In this document: positions 8,853 to 19,200 of the stretch, in pieces
How positions within the stretch are numbered: position 1 is the stretch's first letter
Layout of the letters: each line of letters begins with the position of its first letter
Source of the DNA: VRUE01 sp035693025
GTDB taxonomy: Bacteria > Actinomycetota > Thermoleophilia > Solirubrobacterales > 70-9
DNA length: 64,000 nucleotides
Assembly: GCA_035693025.1 (NCBI GenBank)
Contig: DASSHI010000035.1
Location: 1 to 64,000, forward strand
Reading direction: 5' to 3'
Made by a program: the position numbers and the translations under genes
Notes under the pieces: generated by a model
The model's database searches: none
The model's input: only the letters and a program-made list of their open reading frames with translations
Told to the model about the DNA's origin: nothing

Positions 8853-10303
8853 TCTCTGGCTTCAGGGCCGCAGAAGATGGTCTTCAGCGTCGGGTCCGGG
8901 TCGGGGGGGGTGTACGGGATTTCCTTCGGGCTCGGGATGCGGACGCCCTGCAGCAGCGTCCTCAGGTACGGCTTCAGCGATTCGATGCTGCCGTCGGGGC
9001 GGGTGAAGGGCAGGGTGAAGTTGTAGGCGAGGTTGGACCCGTTGCAGGTCAGCATCGCCACGCCGCGGGTTATCGGCCCGCCGGCATCGGTCAGGTTGAA
9101 GGTCGCATTGACGTCGTGGTTCACCCAGGGCAGGTAGAAGAGGTAGCTCTGCCGCTTGCCCTTCGGCTTGTAGGCGAGCTCGTTGAGGAAGCTGTTGAAG
9201 GCGCCCAGCGAGGTGCCGAATTCACGCACCGAGGTGTTGAATCCAGCCGCGCCTTCGTTGAGGTGGGTCAGCACCGGGCGGATCTGGCGCGTGAAGGGCC
9301 GGACCTGGTCACGGATTGGCGCGGTCGTCTGCCTGAAGAACTGCTCGTTGGCCTTGAAGGCAGGAACCGATGCCTGCGCCTGCGGGATCAGGCCGAGCAG
9401 AGCCGGCCGGGACGCCTTGGAGAAGCTGTTGGAGGCGCTGAGGGCGGAGCGCAGCGCGGTCAGCGTCGAGGGGAACTCGATCAGCGATTCCTGGATCGCC
9501 TGCTGCTGGTTGGCGAAGTTGCCGAGCGCGTCCTTTGAGGAGGTGACGAAGCGTTCGAGCTCGGAATCGTGGTGGCCGAGTTCGGTCGTCAGCAGGCCGA
9601 AGTCGTGGATCACGTGGGCGAGGGCGACCCGGCGCTGGGCAACCGCGCGGTTGAGTTTGGCGATGTAGTGGGAGAACGGCTGCAGGCGCCGGAAGGCGCC
9701 TGAGAGCTGCCGTCCGCGGCCGCCGATTCCCTGGGCGCCGCCGGCGACGAGCAGCTGCAGGTACTGCTGGGTGTCGGTGTCCAGGGTCGAGAGGAAGGCT
9801 TCGAACTGGATGCTCGGTTCGGTGCGCGAAAGCGGGAAGCGATAGCCGGCTTCGACGTGCTTGGGGCCGCTGCCGGGCGAGATCTCGACGGTCATGTCGT
9901 TGAGGCCCGTTTTCGGCCGCAGCAACAGCGTTGCGTCGGGGTGGATCAGCCTCAGGTACTTCGGCTCGATCTCCATGCCGACGACGGCATGGCCGTCTTC
10001 GAGGTCGACCGAGTCGATCTTGCCCACCTGGATGCCGGCGATGACCACTGCCTGGCCCTGGCCGGGCGTGACCGCCTGGGCATCGCTGAAGTCCGCCGTG
10101 AGGTGGACGAAGTCTTCGCCGACGAAGGGCGCCCAGGAGGGCAGCGACGCCTTCTGCTGGGTGAAGATCCAGAGCGTCATCACGATTGCCAGCACGGTCA
10201 GGATCGCGATCGCGATCGAATCTTTGCCGCGGCCGCGCGCCTGCCGAGCCAGGCTGGCGCGGAAGTGCTGCCAGCGGCTCACTCCCGGCTCGCTCCCCGT
10301 CAT
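8849..10303 (-). CDS. MCE/MlaD-family protein, fifth gene of the mce cluster
   Basis: 484 residues when started at the ATG complementary to 10301-10303, which forms an ATGA overlap with the preceding gene; the frame is open further upstream but only as a shadow of that gene. A basic cytoplasmic leader of about 28 residues, a membrane segment (IAIAILTVLAIVMTLWIF), then the MCE domain with VVIAGIQVGKIDSVDL and LRPKTGLNDMTVEISPG. The following ~150 residues are helical with regularly spaced hydrophobics, then a tail containing PWVNHDVNATFNL. It probably contributes one subunit of a mixed Mce ring encoded by this cluster. Confidence 0.87.
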   Translation of the reverse strand: MTGSEPGVSRWQHFRASLARQARGRGKDSIAIAILTVLAIVMTLWIFTQQKASLPSWAPFVGEDFVHLTADFSDAQAVTPGQGQAVVIAGIQVGKIDSVDLEDGHAVVGMEIEPKYLRLIHPDATLLLRPKTGLNDMTVEISPGSGPKHVEAGYRFPLSRTEPSIQFEAFLSTLDTDTQQYLQLLVAGGAQGIGGRGRQLSGAFRRLQPFSHYIAKLNRAVAQRRVALAHVIHDFGLLTTELGHHDSELERFVTSSKDALGNFANQQQAIQESLIEFPSTLTALRSALSASNSFSKASRPALLGLIPQAQASVPAFKANEQFFRQTTAPIRDQVRPFTRQIRPVLTHLNEGAAGFNTSVREFGTSLGAFNSFLNELAYKPKGKRQSYLFYLPWVNHDVNATFNLTDAGGPITRGVAMLTCNGSNLAYNFTLPFTRPDGSIESLKPYLRTLLQGVRIPSPKEIPYTPPDPDPTLKTIFCGPEARE

Positions 10304-11805
10304 GGGCTCACCGCCGTCAACTGGGGCGGCCCGACCTGGCCGAGCGGGCCGTTCACGTCGGGCACCGGCTGGGTCGAGCAGCGCACGTTCGGCTTCTTCG
10401 GCGGGCGGCCGCCGAGCTGCGGCTGCAGGCCCGTGGGCGCTTCGACCACGTGCGCATAGGCCTGTTTGTCGGTGGTCAGGTTGCCGCCGGGGTTTTCGAG
10501 CTTGGCCAGCGTGTCGCCGCCACCGGCCTGAACCTTGATGTAGGGGCCGTTGCCGTCGAAGTTCTGCTGCGCCCCGGCGAAATCGGCCAGGTAGTAGAAG
10601 AACTCCCGGTAGTTGGGGCCGGTTTCGAAGCTGTCGTGAATCGTCTCGTTGCCGGTCGGCACGAAGACCTTGCTGGTGCAGAGGCTGATCCGGTTGATCT
10701 GCGGGATCGTGCTCGCCTTGCCGGCCTGGGCGGCGGCGGCGAGCGGCGGCGTCGATTCCTTCAAAAGCTTTGCCACCCCACCGGCCTCCTTGCCCGAGAG
10801 CAACGGCCGCGCCTGGGCGAGCCACGGTTCTGCGGCCGAGATCAGCGCCGGCAGCTCGGCGACCGCGGGGCGGAACTCGATCGCCCAGGCGCGCAGCGGG
10901 GGAAGCGTGCGGTTGAGGTTGACCAGCGACCTGCGGCCGACCTGCAGCGTCGGCGCGAGTCGCTGCACCGTGGTCGAGAGGTTCTTCGACTGCGCCGCCA
11001 GCGCTCCGGTGAACGTGTTGAAGTTGACGATCAGCCCCTGAAGGTCCGCCTCGCGGCGCGCCAGGGCGCCGAACGCACGCCCGGCGCCGGCGACGAGGCG
11101 CGAGAGGTCGCCGGGGCTCGTACCGAGGAAGGCGTTGGTGACCTGGGCGCTATAGCGGCCCGCTTCGCCGCCGTATTTGAATGCGCCGTTCAGGCCTTCG
11201 GCGCCGGTCTCGCCTTTCACCTCAGGTAGTTGGGTCGCGTCTTCGGCCGCCGTCGGCTTGTGGGTCAGCGCTTCTCCGTAGCTCTCCAGCAGGCGGCTGA
11301 GGTCTGCCCTCACCGGCGACTGCAGGGCGGTCAGGATCTGGTCGAGCTGGATCGCGGTCGAGGTGTGGCTGACGGGGATCGTGCCGCCGCTGTCGAATTC
11401 CGCCGCGCTCGGGCTGCCCGGCTTCAGGTCGACGAAGAAGTTGCCCTCGAGGAAGATCCGCGGCTTGATCTCGGCGAAGGCGTCGTCGTGGATCGGGCGG
11501 CCCTTGTCGTCGACGGTGAAGGTGACCTTGGTGTTATCGCCGTCGCGGCTGACTTCGATCACTTTGCCGACGTCTACCCCGGCGATCCGCACCGGCGAGT
11601 TGGTCGAGATGTTGGCCCCGTTGGAGAAGGTCGCGTTGAGGGTGTAGCCATAGCCGGTGAACGGGACGTGTTTGGTGAAGGCCAGGTAGGGGCCGACCGT
11701 GAAGATGAGGATGAAGATCACCGCGATCATCGCATTGCTCGGCCGCCACTTGATGCGGCTGTCGGTGGCCCCGACCCTGGTGTCGCGCTCGGGCAGGCGA
11801 CTCAT
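10300..11805 (-). CDS. MCE/MlaD-family protein, fourth gene of the mce cluster
   Basis: 501 residues from the ATG at 11805, chosen because it gives the same ATGA overlap seen at every other junction in the cluster. The membrane anchor lies near residues 27-45 (IAVIFILIFTVGPYLAF). The MCE domain has VRIAGVDVGKVIEVSRDG and IKPRIFLEGNFFVDLKPG. The C-terminal half includes two cysteine-containing segments (ISLCTSKVFVPTGNE; NVRCSTQPV) and FFYYLADFAGAQQNFDGNGP, a block typical of actinobacterial Mce proteins. It ends in a proline-rich tail. Confidence 0.87.
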   Translation of the reverse strand: MSRLPERDTRVGATDSRIKWRPSNAMIAVIFILIFTVGPYLAFTKHVPFTGYGYTLNATFSNGANISTNSPVRIAGVDVGKVIEVSRDGDNTKVTFTVDDKGRPIHDDAFAEIKPRIFLEGNFFVDLKPGSPSAAEFDSGGTIPVSHTSTAIQLDQILTALQSPVRADLSRLLESYGEALTHKPTAAEDATQLPEVKGETGAEGLNGAFKYGGEAGRYSAQVTNAFLGTSPGDLSRLVAGAGRAFGALARREADLQGLIVNFNTFTGALAAQSKNLSTTVQRLAPTLQVGRRSLVNLNRTLPPLRAWAIEFRPAVAELPALISAAEPWLAQARPLLSGKEAGGVAKLLKESTPPLAAAAQAGKASTIPQINRISLCTSKVFVPTGNETIHDSFETGPNYREFFYYLADFAGAQQNFDGNGPYIKVQAGGGDTLAKLENPGGNLTTDKQAYAHVVEAPTGLQPQLGGRPPKKPNVRCSTQPVPDVNGPLGQVGPPQLTAVSP

Positions 11806-13202
11806 TCGCCTTCCCCCCTCGTCGTCGTTCCCCACAGCTGCTTTGCGTGGCCGAGCACGGTCTTGCCCGGTTCGTAGCGCTCGTTGCCCGCTTCGCAGAC
11901 GCCTTCCTGCCCGGTCCGCGGGTAGGGGTTGAAGTGGAGATGGTTCTTGGTGCCGGGGCCGTCGGCGGGCGCCGAGGCGGGCTGCGACTCGGCGTTGGGG
12001 CCGTCGGGCGCCTCAAATATGATTCCGCTCAACCAGTTGGCTTTGCCGTTCGATTCGCTGAAGGCGTTGGCGAGGTTGGTCGCGGCGATGCTGAGGTACT
12101 GGCAGGTCACCTGCGCCGGGGCGATGTGCTTGATCGCCGGCGCCAATGCTTCGTTGGTGTCCATCAGCAGGTCGAGGCCGTTGAAGACGCCGGGATCGCC
12201 CTGGAAGTCGAGCAGCGCTTCCGCCGTCGGCGTCAACTGCGCGTAGAGCCGCGGCGAGCGATTGAGTGCCGGAATCCCGGCCCGCAGCGCGGCGTTGATC
12301 GTCGGCGAGGTTTCGCCGAGCGCCTTGGCGCCGGGCTTGAAGGCGGTGAAGAAGCGGCCGGCGTCGTGGAAGAACGGACGCAGGGCCGGCAGGTCGGCGG
12401 TGACCGCATCGATGGTCGGCGGCCCTTTGACGATCGTTTCCTGGATGTAGGGCCGCGAGACCCTGGCGAAGGCTCCGAAGGTGCGGTCGAGGGCGACGAA
12501 CATGCTCGCCTGCTGCTCGGCGACCGGGGCGACCGTCGCCGAGAGGTCCTCGAGCGCTTCCCAGAAGGCGCCGAAGCGGGTGCCGGGTTCGACCAGGGTG
12601 CGCAGGACCGGTTGGCCGTGTTCGGCCAGGTTGCGCAGGGAGCCGAGCGCCGCGTTGATCTGCGGGCCGCGGCCGGCGAAGGCGTCGCCGAAGCCTGCGT
12701 CGTTGCGCTGGATCGCCTTGCGGGTGTGTTCGTCGAACATGTCGAAGAACTGGTCGATGTCGACCGGTTCCGGGCGCGCCGCGGAAAGCGGGATCGTTTC
12801 GCCGGCCTTCAGGCCCCGCGACGAGCTGCCCGGGACGATCTGCAGGTACTTGAGCCCGAGCGGCGATTTGGGCCGGATGATCATCGTCGAGTCGGCCGGG
12901 ATCGGTTCCGCGCTCTTGTCGAGCTTGAGGCTGAGTTCGGCGGCGATCCGGCCGTTGCCCAGCTGGACCGGCTGGACTTCCTTGATCACCCCGACCCGCG
13001 AGCCGCCGATCCGCACCTCGTTGCCTTTTACCAGCGCGGTCGCGTTCGGCACGCGCGCCTTGAGGTCGTAGGTCGAGACGAAGGGCAGGCCGTTGTTGGC
13101 GTTGTAGGCGAGGAAGACGGCGACGACCACGACCAGCACCGTCACCGTTCCGACGATCACCGGGCTGCTCGCCACTCCCTGTATGCCGCCGCGGTTTCTC
13201 AT
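11802..13202 (-). CDS. MCE/MlaD-family protein, third gene of the mce cluster
   Basis: 466 residues. The open frame extends far upstream (to 15170), but that part lies antisense in frame to other genes and is arginine/serine-rich nonsense; the ATG at 13202 gives MRNRGGIQGVASSPVIVGTV with a membrane segment at about residues 13-33. The MCE domain carries VRIGGSRVGVIKEV and IRPKSPLGLKYLQIVPGSSS. The helical region and a C-terminal block with NHLHFNPYPRTGQEGVCEAG, common in Mce proteins, follow. Stop and start codons at both ends overlap neighbouring genes by four bases. Confidence 0.87.
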   Translation of the reverse strand: MRNRGGIQGVASSPVIVGTVTVLVVVVAVFLAYNANNGLPFVSTYDLKARVPNATALVKGNEVRIGGSRVGVIKEVQPVQLGNGRIAAELSLKLDKSAEPIPADSTMIIRPKSPLGLKYLQIVPGSSSRGLKAGETIPLSAARPEPVDIDQFFDMFDEHTRKAIQRNDAGFGDAFAGRGPQINAALGSLRNLAEHGQPVLRTLVEPGTRFGAFWEALEDLSATVAPVAEQQASMFVALDRTFGAFARVSRPYIQETIVKGPPTIDAVTADLPALRPFFHDAGRFFTAFKPGAKALGETSPTINAALRAGIPALNRSPRLYAQLTPTAEALLDFQGDPGVFNGLDLLMDTNEALAPAIKHIAPAQVTCQYLSIAATNLANAFSESNGKANWLSGIIFEAPDGPNAESQPASAPADGPGTKNHLHFNPYPRTGQEGVCEAGNERYEPGKTVLGHAKQLWGTTTRGEGE

Positions 13203-14728
13203 GGTCCCAGGAGGTAGTTGAGGAGGGCACGCTGGGGGGCGGCGGGCTTCGTGCTGGCGCCGAGCTGTTCGCTTTCGCCCAGTTCGGTCGATTCGGGCGA
13301 AGGGGCCGGCTTCGCCTGACTGGGCGCGACCGCACGCGGCTCGACCGGAGCGATTTCGGTGGAGGTGCCGCCGCTCTTGGCGCTGAATTTTTCCTGCAGG
13401 CGCTCGTAGAGCCGCAGCGCGTCGGAGGCCGACGAGACTTCGCTGGAACCCGGGCCGGTGAAGTTGGCCGAGCAGCCCGAGGTCGGCGCGGTCACGTAGT
13501 CGATGCAGTTGGTCAGCGCCGTGAGGTTGCGGGTGAAGTGGCCGTACTTGTCGAATTCGTTGGTCGCGCCGGCGCTGTTGTAGATCAGGTCGACGAGGCC
13601 GTCGAAGCCCTTGTCCTTGCGCGTGCTGACGAGGAATTCGGCCAGTTCGGACGTCGGCGTCACGCCGCTGTTGCCGAGGTCGCGGATCTTCCGCACAAGC
13701 GGATCGGCGGCGGCGATCTTCGGCCCGGCCGTTTCGCCGCTGGCGCCAAGCGACTTCAACGACACCGTCGAGGCGGCCGAGAAGGGCGTCAGCGCCCTGG
13801 TCGCCTTGGTCAGCGCCGGCGCGGCTTTGTCCAGCGATTCGGAGACAGGCGTGCCGGCCTTGGAGAAAGATTCGAAGCTCGCCATCGTCTGCCGCAGTTC
13901 GCGCAGGAGGGCGGGCAGCTTCTGCAGAGACGCTTCCACCGAGGCGCCCTTTTCCGCGCTCGCCTGGCCGGCGGCGCCGGCATTGGCGAAGAAGCCGGCG
14001 ACGCTGCGCCGCTCGCGCGCGAGCGGCGCGAGGATCTGCGCGGAGTCGGCGGAGAGCTGCGCCAGCCGGTCGCGTTGGGCATTTAGGACGGCGAACACGC
14101 GATCGGCGTCGCGCAGCACCGGGTTGGCTCGCTTGACCACTTCTTCGACGTCTTTGCCACGCCCGGCGAGACCCGCGCCGAGTTCGTTGAGGATCAGGCG
14201 GAAGCGCTGCGCATAGGTCAGCTGGTTGATGTTGTTGATCAGGTCCGGATCGACGCTGGTGCTGTTGTTCTCGAACGGCAGCAGGTACTGCCCGGCGCCC
14301 GGTTCGCCGTCCGGGACCTTTTTCAGCTCGGGCGGCGGCTTGGAGCCGGGCGCGCGCGGCAGCGTCGGCGTGCAGTCGACGAACTTCTCGCCGATCAGCG
14401 ACTGTGGCCTGATCAGGCAGCTGGCGTCCTTGCGAAAGTCCTGGAAGCCGGGGTCTTCGATCTTCATCGCGATCACGGCTTTGCCCGGCACCGCTATCGG
14501 CTTGCCGTTCTTGTAGCCGTCGACCTCGCCCGGCATGGTCACCCCGACGGATTCGATTTCGCCCACGTTGGCGCCCGCGATCCGCACCTGCTCGCCCGAG
14601 ACCATGAAGCCGCCGCTGTCGAAGATGCCGCGGACGACGTAGCCGTTGCCGTTGCCGCCGCTCGAGGCGAGCACGACGACGACCACGATCGCGGCGACCA
14701 GCGCGGCTGGGAGTAGCCATTTCCTCAT
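13199..14728 (-). CDS. MCE/MlaD-family protein, second gene of the mce cluster
   Basis: 509 residues from the ATG at 14728 (ATGA overlap). A short basic leader (RKW) and a membrane segment at residues 5-22 are followed directly by the MCE domain: VRIAGANVGEIESVGV, then IRPQSLIGEKFVDCTPTLPR. Between the domain and the helices is an insertion rich in proline and lysine (about residues 145-175). The C-terminal 60 residues are a Pro/Ala/Ser/Glu-rich low-complexity tail that probably crosses the cell wall. It shares FTRNLTALTNCIDYV and FTGPGSSEV-type blocks with Mce proteins. Confidence 0.87.
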   Translation of the reverse strand: MRKWLLPAALVAAIVVVVVLASSGGNGNGYVVRGIFDSGGFMVSGEQVRIAGANVGEIESVGVTMPGEVDGYKNGKPIAVPGKAVIAMKIEDPGFQDFRKDASCLIRPQSLIGEKFVDCTPTLPRAPGSKPPPELKKVPDGEPGAGQYLLPFENNSTSVDPDLINNINQLTYAQRFRLILNELGAGLAGRGKDVEEVVKRANPVLRDADRVFAVLNAQRDRLAQLSADSAQILAPLARERRSVAGFFANAGAAGQASAEKGASVEASLQKLPALLRELRQTMASFESFSKAGTPVSESLDKAAPALTKATRALTPFSAASTVSLKSLGASGETAGPKIAAADPLVRKIRDLGNSGVTPTSELAEFLVSTRKDKGFDGLVDLIYNSAGATNEFDKYGHFTRNLTALTNCIDYVTAPTSGCSANFTGPGSSEVSSASDALRLYERLQEKFSAKSGGTSTEIAPVEPRAVAPSQAKPAPSPESTELGESEQLGASTKPAAPQRALLNYLLGP

Positions 14729-16131
14729 GGGCCACCTGGCGGCGCGTCCGCCGGGTTGCACTCCGAAGAGCTCGCGCCCGAACCGGCGTACGGCGGGTCG
14801 ACGAAGGGATTGGAGCCGTCGGGGGCCGACTGGGTGCCGCCTCCCGGGCACGGCCTGCGCACGCCGGCCGAGCTGCCGAAGGCGCCGTACTGTTCGCTCG
14901 GCGCGATCGGTTCGAGTTCGCCGCTGCTGCCGTTGCGCCGGAAGATGTTGAGCGCCAGCTGGGCACGGGCGTAGTGGCCGTTGCCGTCGTAGTAGCCGGT
15001 GACCTGGCCGAGCTTGCCGAAGCCGTTGAAGATGTCCGGCGTGTAGCTGCGGGCGAAGTCGAGCGTCGGCTGGAAGGCTTCGATTCCCTGCTGCGCATGG
15101 GGGAAGGCGGTGGAGGCGCGTTCCTCGACGACCGGCAGGAAGGCGAGCGTTTCGGCCGTATCGTTGGCAAAGCCCTGGCGGCTGGCGCTGAGGCGGAGGT
15201 TCTTGAACACCGGCACCGCTTTGGAGAGCACCGGCCGCAGTTCGCTGAGGAAGGAGGCGAGGTTCTTCGTCGCCGGCTTTGCCGTTTCCACCAGCGGGTC
15301 GACGTCGTCCAGCGCGGCCCGCAGGTTGACGAAGGTCGTGTTCGTCTGGCGCATGAAGGGAGGCAGCTCGCGCAGCGTCTGATCGAGCGCTTCGTTTTGG
15401 CTGGCGATCGCGCCGAAGGCTTCGCTGGCGTGGGAAATCGCGCCGGAGAGCTCGTTCCCGCGCGCCGCCACCGCGGTCGAGAGCTTGCTCGAGCTGACCA
15501 CGAAGCGTTCGAGCAGGTGCTGGTCGGAGTTGAGCTCGCCGACGAAGGCGCTGGTCCGGTTGAGCGCCGGGCCGAAGTACTTGAACGTTTCGTTGGCCTG
15601 CTTGCCCCGTCCGGAGAACTGTTCGGCGTTGCCGCGGATGAACTGGCTCAGTGCTCGCCGCACCGGGTTAGGAAAGGTGTTGAGGAACTGGTCGAGGTCG
15701 ACCTCGGTCGTGGTCGAGCCCAGGCCCAGGGTCGCTCCTTCTTCCAATGGGGGGTTGCTGTTCGGGCCGGGGCTGATCGAGACGTAGTGATTGGCGACGC
15801 CGGAAAGCGAGGTCGCCCGGATCACGGCGGTCGAGCCCTCGTGCAGTTCCTGTTCGGAGCTGATTTCGATTTCCGCCAGGTTGTCGTCGGTGAGCTCGAT
15901 GCTTTCCACCGAGCCGACCGGCTGGCCGCCGATCAGCACCTGATTGTCGGGCACCAGCTGGGCGGCGTTCTGGAAGACGAGCCTGTACTTATGCCCCCCG
16001 CCGCCGCCGAAGACGATCACGCCGAGGGCGATGACGACGATCGCGAGTGCCACCAGCGCCGCGATGCGGGCGGGGGCCATCCCCCGGCTTTTTGCCGGGC
16101 TTTTCTCCTCGCCTAAGGAATTAGCAGCCAC
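14725..16131 (-). CDS. MCE/MlaD-family protein, first gene of the mce cluster
   Basis: 468 residues. A 20-residue cytoplasmic leader, a membrane segment (about 22-42, ending in a glycine run), then the MCE domain: VLIGGQPVGSVESIEL and IRATSLSGVANHYVSISPG. The helical region contains TTEVDLDQFLNTFPNPVRRAL, a conserved Mce motif. The C-terminus is rich in Gly, Ser, Pro and Cys. It is the first of six mce genes and begins 138 bases downstream of the MMPL gene that precedes it on the same strand, so a second promoter in 16132-16269 is possible. The usual MlaE/YrbE permease and ATPase genes are not in the cluster. Confidence 0.88.
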   Translation of the reverse strand: MAANSLGEEKSPAKSRGMAPARIAALVALAIVVIALGVIVFGGGGGHKYRLVFQNAAQLVPDNQVLIGGQPVGSVESIELTDDNLAEIEISSEQELHEGSTAVIRATSLSGVANHYVSISPGPNSNPPLEEGATLGLGSTTTEVDLDQFLNTFPNPVRRALSQFIRGNAEQFSGRGKQANETFKYFGPALNRTSAFVGELNSDQHLLERFVVSSSKLSTAVAARGNELSGAISHASEAFGAIASQNEALDQTLRELPPFMRQTNTTFVNLRAALDDVDPLVETAKPATKNLASFLSELRPVLSKAVPVFKNLRLSASRQGFANDTAETLAFLPVVEERASTAFPHAQQGIEAFQPTLDFARSYTPDIFNGFGKLGQVTGYYDGNGHYARAQLALNIFRRNGSSGELEPIAPSEQYGAFGSSAGVRRPCPGGGTQSAPDGSNPFVDPPYAGSGASSSECNPADAPPGGP

Positions 16132-16269
16132 GGATCGTCGCTTGCGGTTCCCCCGCCTCCATACAGAGGAACTAGCCGCCGAATCGTATCCGAGCGATCA
16201 GCCGCCACGCGGGTGGCCCTGCCTGGCTTAACTCGAAGTCAACGCGCTGCAAATCGCGCCCCAGCCGAT

Positions 16270-19200
16270 TCAGACGTTCAGTCGCGGCAAGACGCGGTCG
16301 AGCGGGCGCGGTAACCACCAGACCCGATCGCCGAGGAGCAGCATCAGCGCCGGCAGGAGGATGATCCGCACGACCGTCGCATCGAGCAGGACGGCGACCG
16401 TGAGACCGACCCCAAGCTGGCTGATCGTCGCGATCGAGGCGCCGGCGAAAGCAACGAAGACGGCCATCATGATCGCCGCGGCGCCGGTGATCACCCGCGC
16501 CGTGCGCTGCAATCCGAACTCGATCGCGGCGGCATTGTCGCCGTGGCGCTCGTGGTGCTCGCGCATGCGCACCAACAGGAAGACGGCGTAGTCGATCGAG
16601 AGCCCGAAGACGACGCCGAAGATCGCCGTCGCCCCGACCGCGTCGACATAGGTATGGCCCCCCAACGGCCAGTCTTCGGGCAGGTTGAAGAGCAGCGTGA
16701 GGATGCCGAAGGCGACGCCGACGGTTGCCAGGTTGAGGCCGACCGCGATCGCGGCAAGCGGCAACGCGCGCAGGACGAGGAGGAGGACGAGGAAGGTGGC
16801 GACGGTGATCGCGGCGACCACGAACGGGATCCGCTCGCGGGTTATCTGGCTGTAGTCGTCGAGCTGGGCCGGGCCGCCCGCGACGCCGGTTTCGAGCCCC
16901 GCTTCGCGGCCCAGCGCCGCCGCCTCGGCGTCGAGTCGCTTGTTGAGCGCGATCGAGCCCGGCGAGTTGAAGGTGTAGCGGGAGATGACCAGGATCGCCG
17001 CCGCCTGGCCGCCGCCGTTCAGGTCGACCACTTCCGCCGCCCGCTCGCGCGAGCGCGGCCGGGCGCCGTCCAGCGCCGAGAGCACGAAGTAGCCCGAGTC
17101 GAAGATCCCCGGCGTGGCACGCTGGACCCGACGTGCCTTGTGCCTCAGCGAGGTCGAGCTGGAGAGCACCTGCACCGTCGCGCTGCGCAGTCCCGACTGC
17201 AGCGGATAGGACCGGCTGTAGCCGCGCGCGAGGTTCTCTTCCAGCGCGGTCGCGCCTTCGCGCAGCCGGGCGATGCCGCTTGCCAGCGCGGTCGCGCCCG
17301 CGCCGAGCCTGGCGACGCCGCTTTCCAGCCCGCTCGCGGCGCGGGCGAGGCGAGCAGAGCCATGGGCGAGCTTTTTGCCCGCCCCCTCGAGCTTCTGCAG
17401 GCCGTCGGAGAGCCGCGTCGTGCCGTTGTCGAGCTTCTCGATCAGGGCGAGCCCGGAGACAAGCCAGTCGGTCACCTGCTTGGCTTCTTCCGCGTCTTCG
17501 AGCAGGGAGGCCTGCAGCGCCGAGAGCCCGCCCGGCAGGACGCTCGCCGCCGAGAGCCCCTGCTGCACCGCGGCGAGCGCCGCGGCGTAGTTGGGGTCGG
17601 CCTTGCCGGTCGTCATTCCTTCCAACTGCGCCAGCGCCAGCTTCAGCTGCGCTTCGGCTTCTTCGGCCGATGGCTGCAAGCCGGGCAGCGTGCGTTTGGA
17701 GGTCTCGTTGAGCGATTTCTCCAGGCGGCGGGAGCGCGTCAGCGCGTTGCGGTTCAGGTTGGGGCGCAGGCTCTGCACGGCGAACTTGACGTTGAGCCCG
17801 GCGATCGCCGCCTTGTGTTGAGCGCCCGCGAGGCGCCGGGTGCCGTCGGCAAAGGTGTGAAGAGCGCCCACGGCGCGGCCGCTGCCGACTTCCGCCTGGG
17901 CCAGCCCCGCCGCCAGTGCGGCGGCACCGGTCGAGGCCCGACCGGAGCCCTCGGCCAGCAACCCCGCGCCATAGCTCGCCTTGGCGATCCCTTCGCGCAG
18001 CTGGGCCACTCCCGAGGCGGCGCGGCCGAGGTTGTGGCCGAGCCGCGCAAATTGGGCGATCGGTCCCGATTCCCCCCCGGTGGCGAACAGGCCGGCTGCC
18101 TGTCGCAGCGGCGCCACCGCGCTTGACACCTGCGCCGGGCCGACGACGGTCTGGACTCCAGGCTGGCGGGCGATCTTGTGCTGCCGTCGGCTCAGCGCCG
18201 CGAGGCGGCGCGGTTCGGTGACCGTCCCCCGTTCGGCGCTGGCGACGATCACGAAGGGCGCGTCGTAGCCGGGGCCGATCGAGCTCTCGATCAGTTCGAA
18301 GTCCTTCCTGACCGGGTCGTCGTGGGCAAGCTGCGTCTGGCTCGGCGGCCCCGTCTTGAGGCCGATCGCCGGCGCGGCCAGGACGAGGACGACAGCGCCG
18401 ATCGCGATCGCCACCGGGGCGGGACGGCGCAGCGCCGCCGTGACGAAGCCCATCAGCCGCGAACGGCCGGCGCCGGGCGCCGGGCCGATCCGCCAGCGAT
18501 CGAGATTGGGGCCGACAAGGGTGAGGACGGCCGGACCGACGAGGACGGCGACGAGGACGCTGAGGGCGACGACCAGCACCAGGGTCGCCGCCAGCGAGCC
18601 GAGCAGGGAACCCGGCACGATGAAGAAGGCGACCAGCATCGAGAGCATCAGCGTGCTGCCGGCGAAGACCGTGGTGCGGCCGGCGGTCCGGCGGGTCGCC
18701 CGCGCGGCAGCGCGCGAGCTTGCGCCGCCGGCGAGCTCTTCGCGAAAGCGCGAGACCATCAGCAACGCGTAATCGACTCCCAGCGCGAGGCCCATCATCG
18801 TGCAGACCGTCAGCGCGAAGGCGTCGACGCTGAACCAGTTGGCCAAGATCGAGAGCAGGCCGCGCGAGCTGATCACCGTGACCGCCCCGAAGGCGAGCGG
18901 GATCCCCGCCGCAACCGGCGAGCGAAAGACGAGCAGCAGCACGATCAGGAGAATCGGCAGAGCGATCAGCTCGCCCCGCTCGGTCGCGTCGATCGAGTCT
19001 TCCTGGATCGCCCGCGAGAGCGTCGCGTAGCCGGTCTGCGTCCAGCGCACCGGCGGATGGACGTTCGCCGCCAGCATTTCGTTCAGTTCCGGGACGACGT
19101 CGTCGACCGCCTGCTCGACGCCGACATGGAAATCGACGATCACGATCGCCCGCCGCGGCCCCGGCCGAAGCCGCTGCACCGCGCCACGATCCCAGGGCGA

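Noticed and set aside
11802..15170. A 1122-codon minus-strand open frame that looked like a giant protein
   Set aside because: Only the last 466 codons encode an MCE protein. The upstream part is an out-of-frame, arginine/serine-rich reading of two other mce genes.
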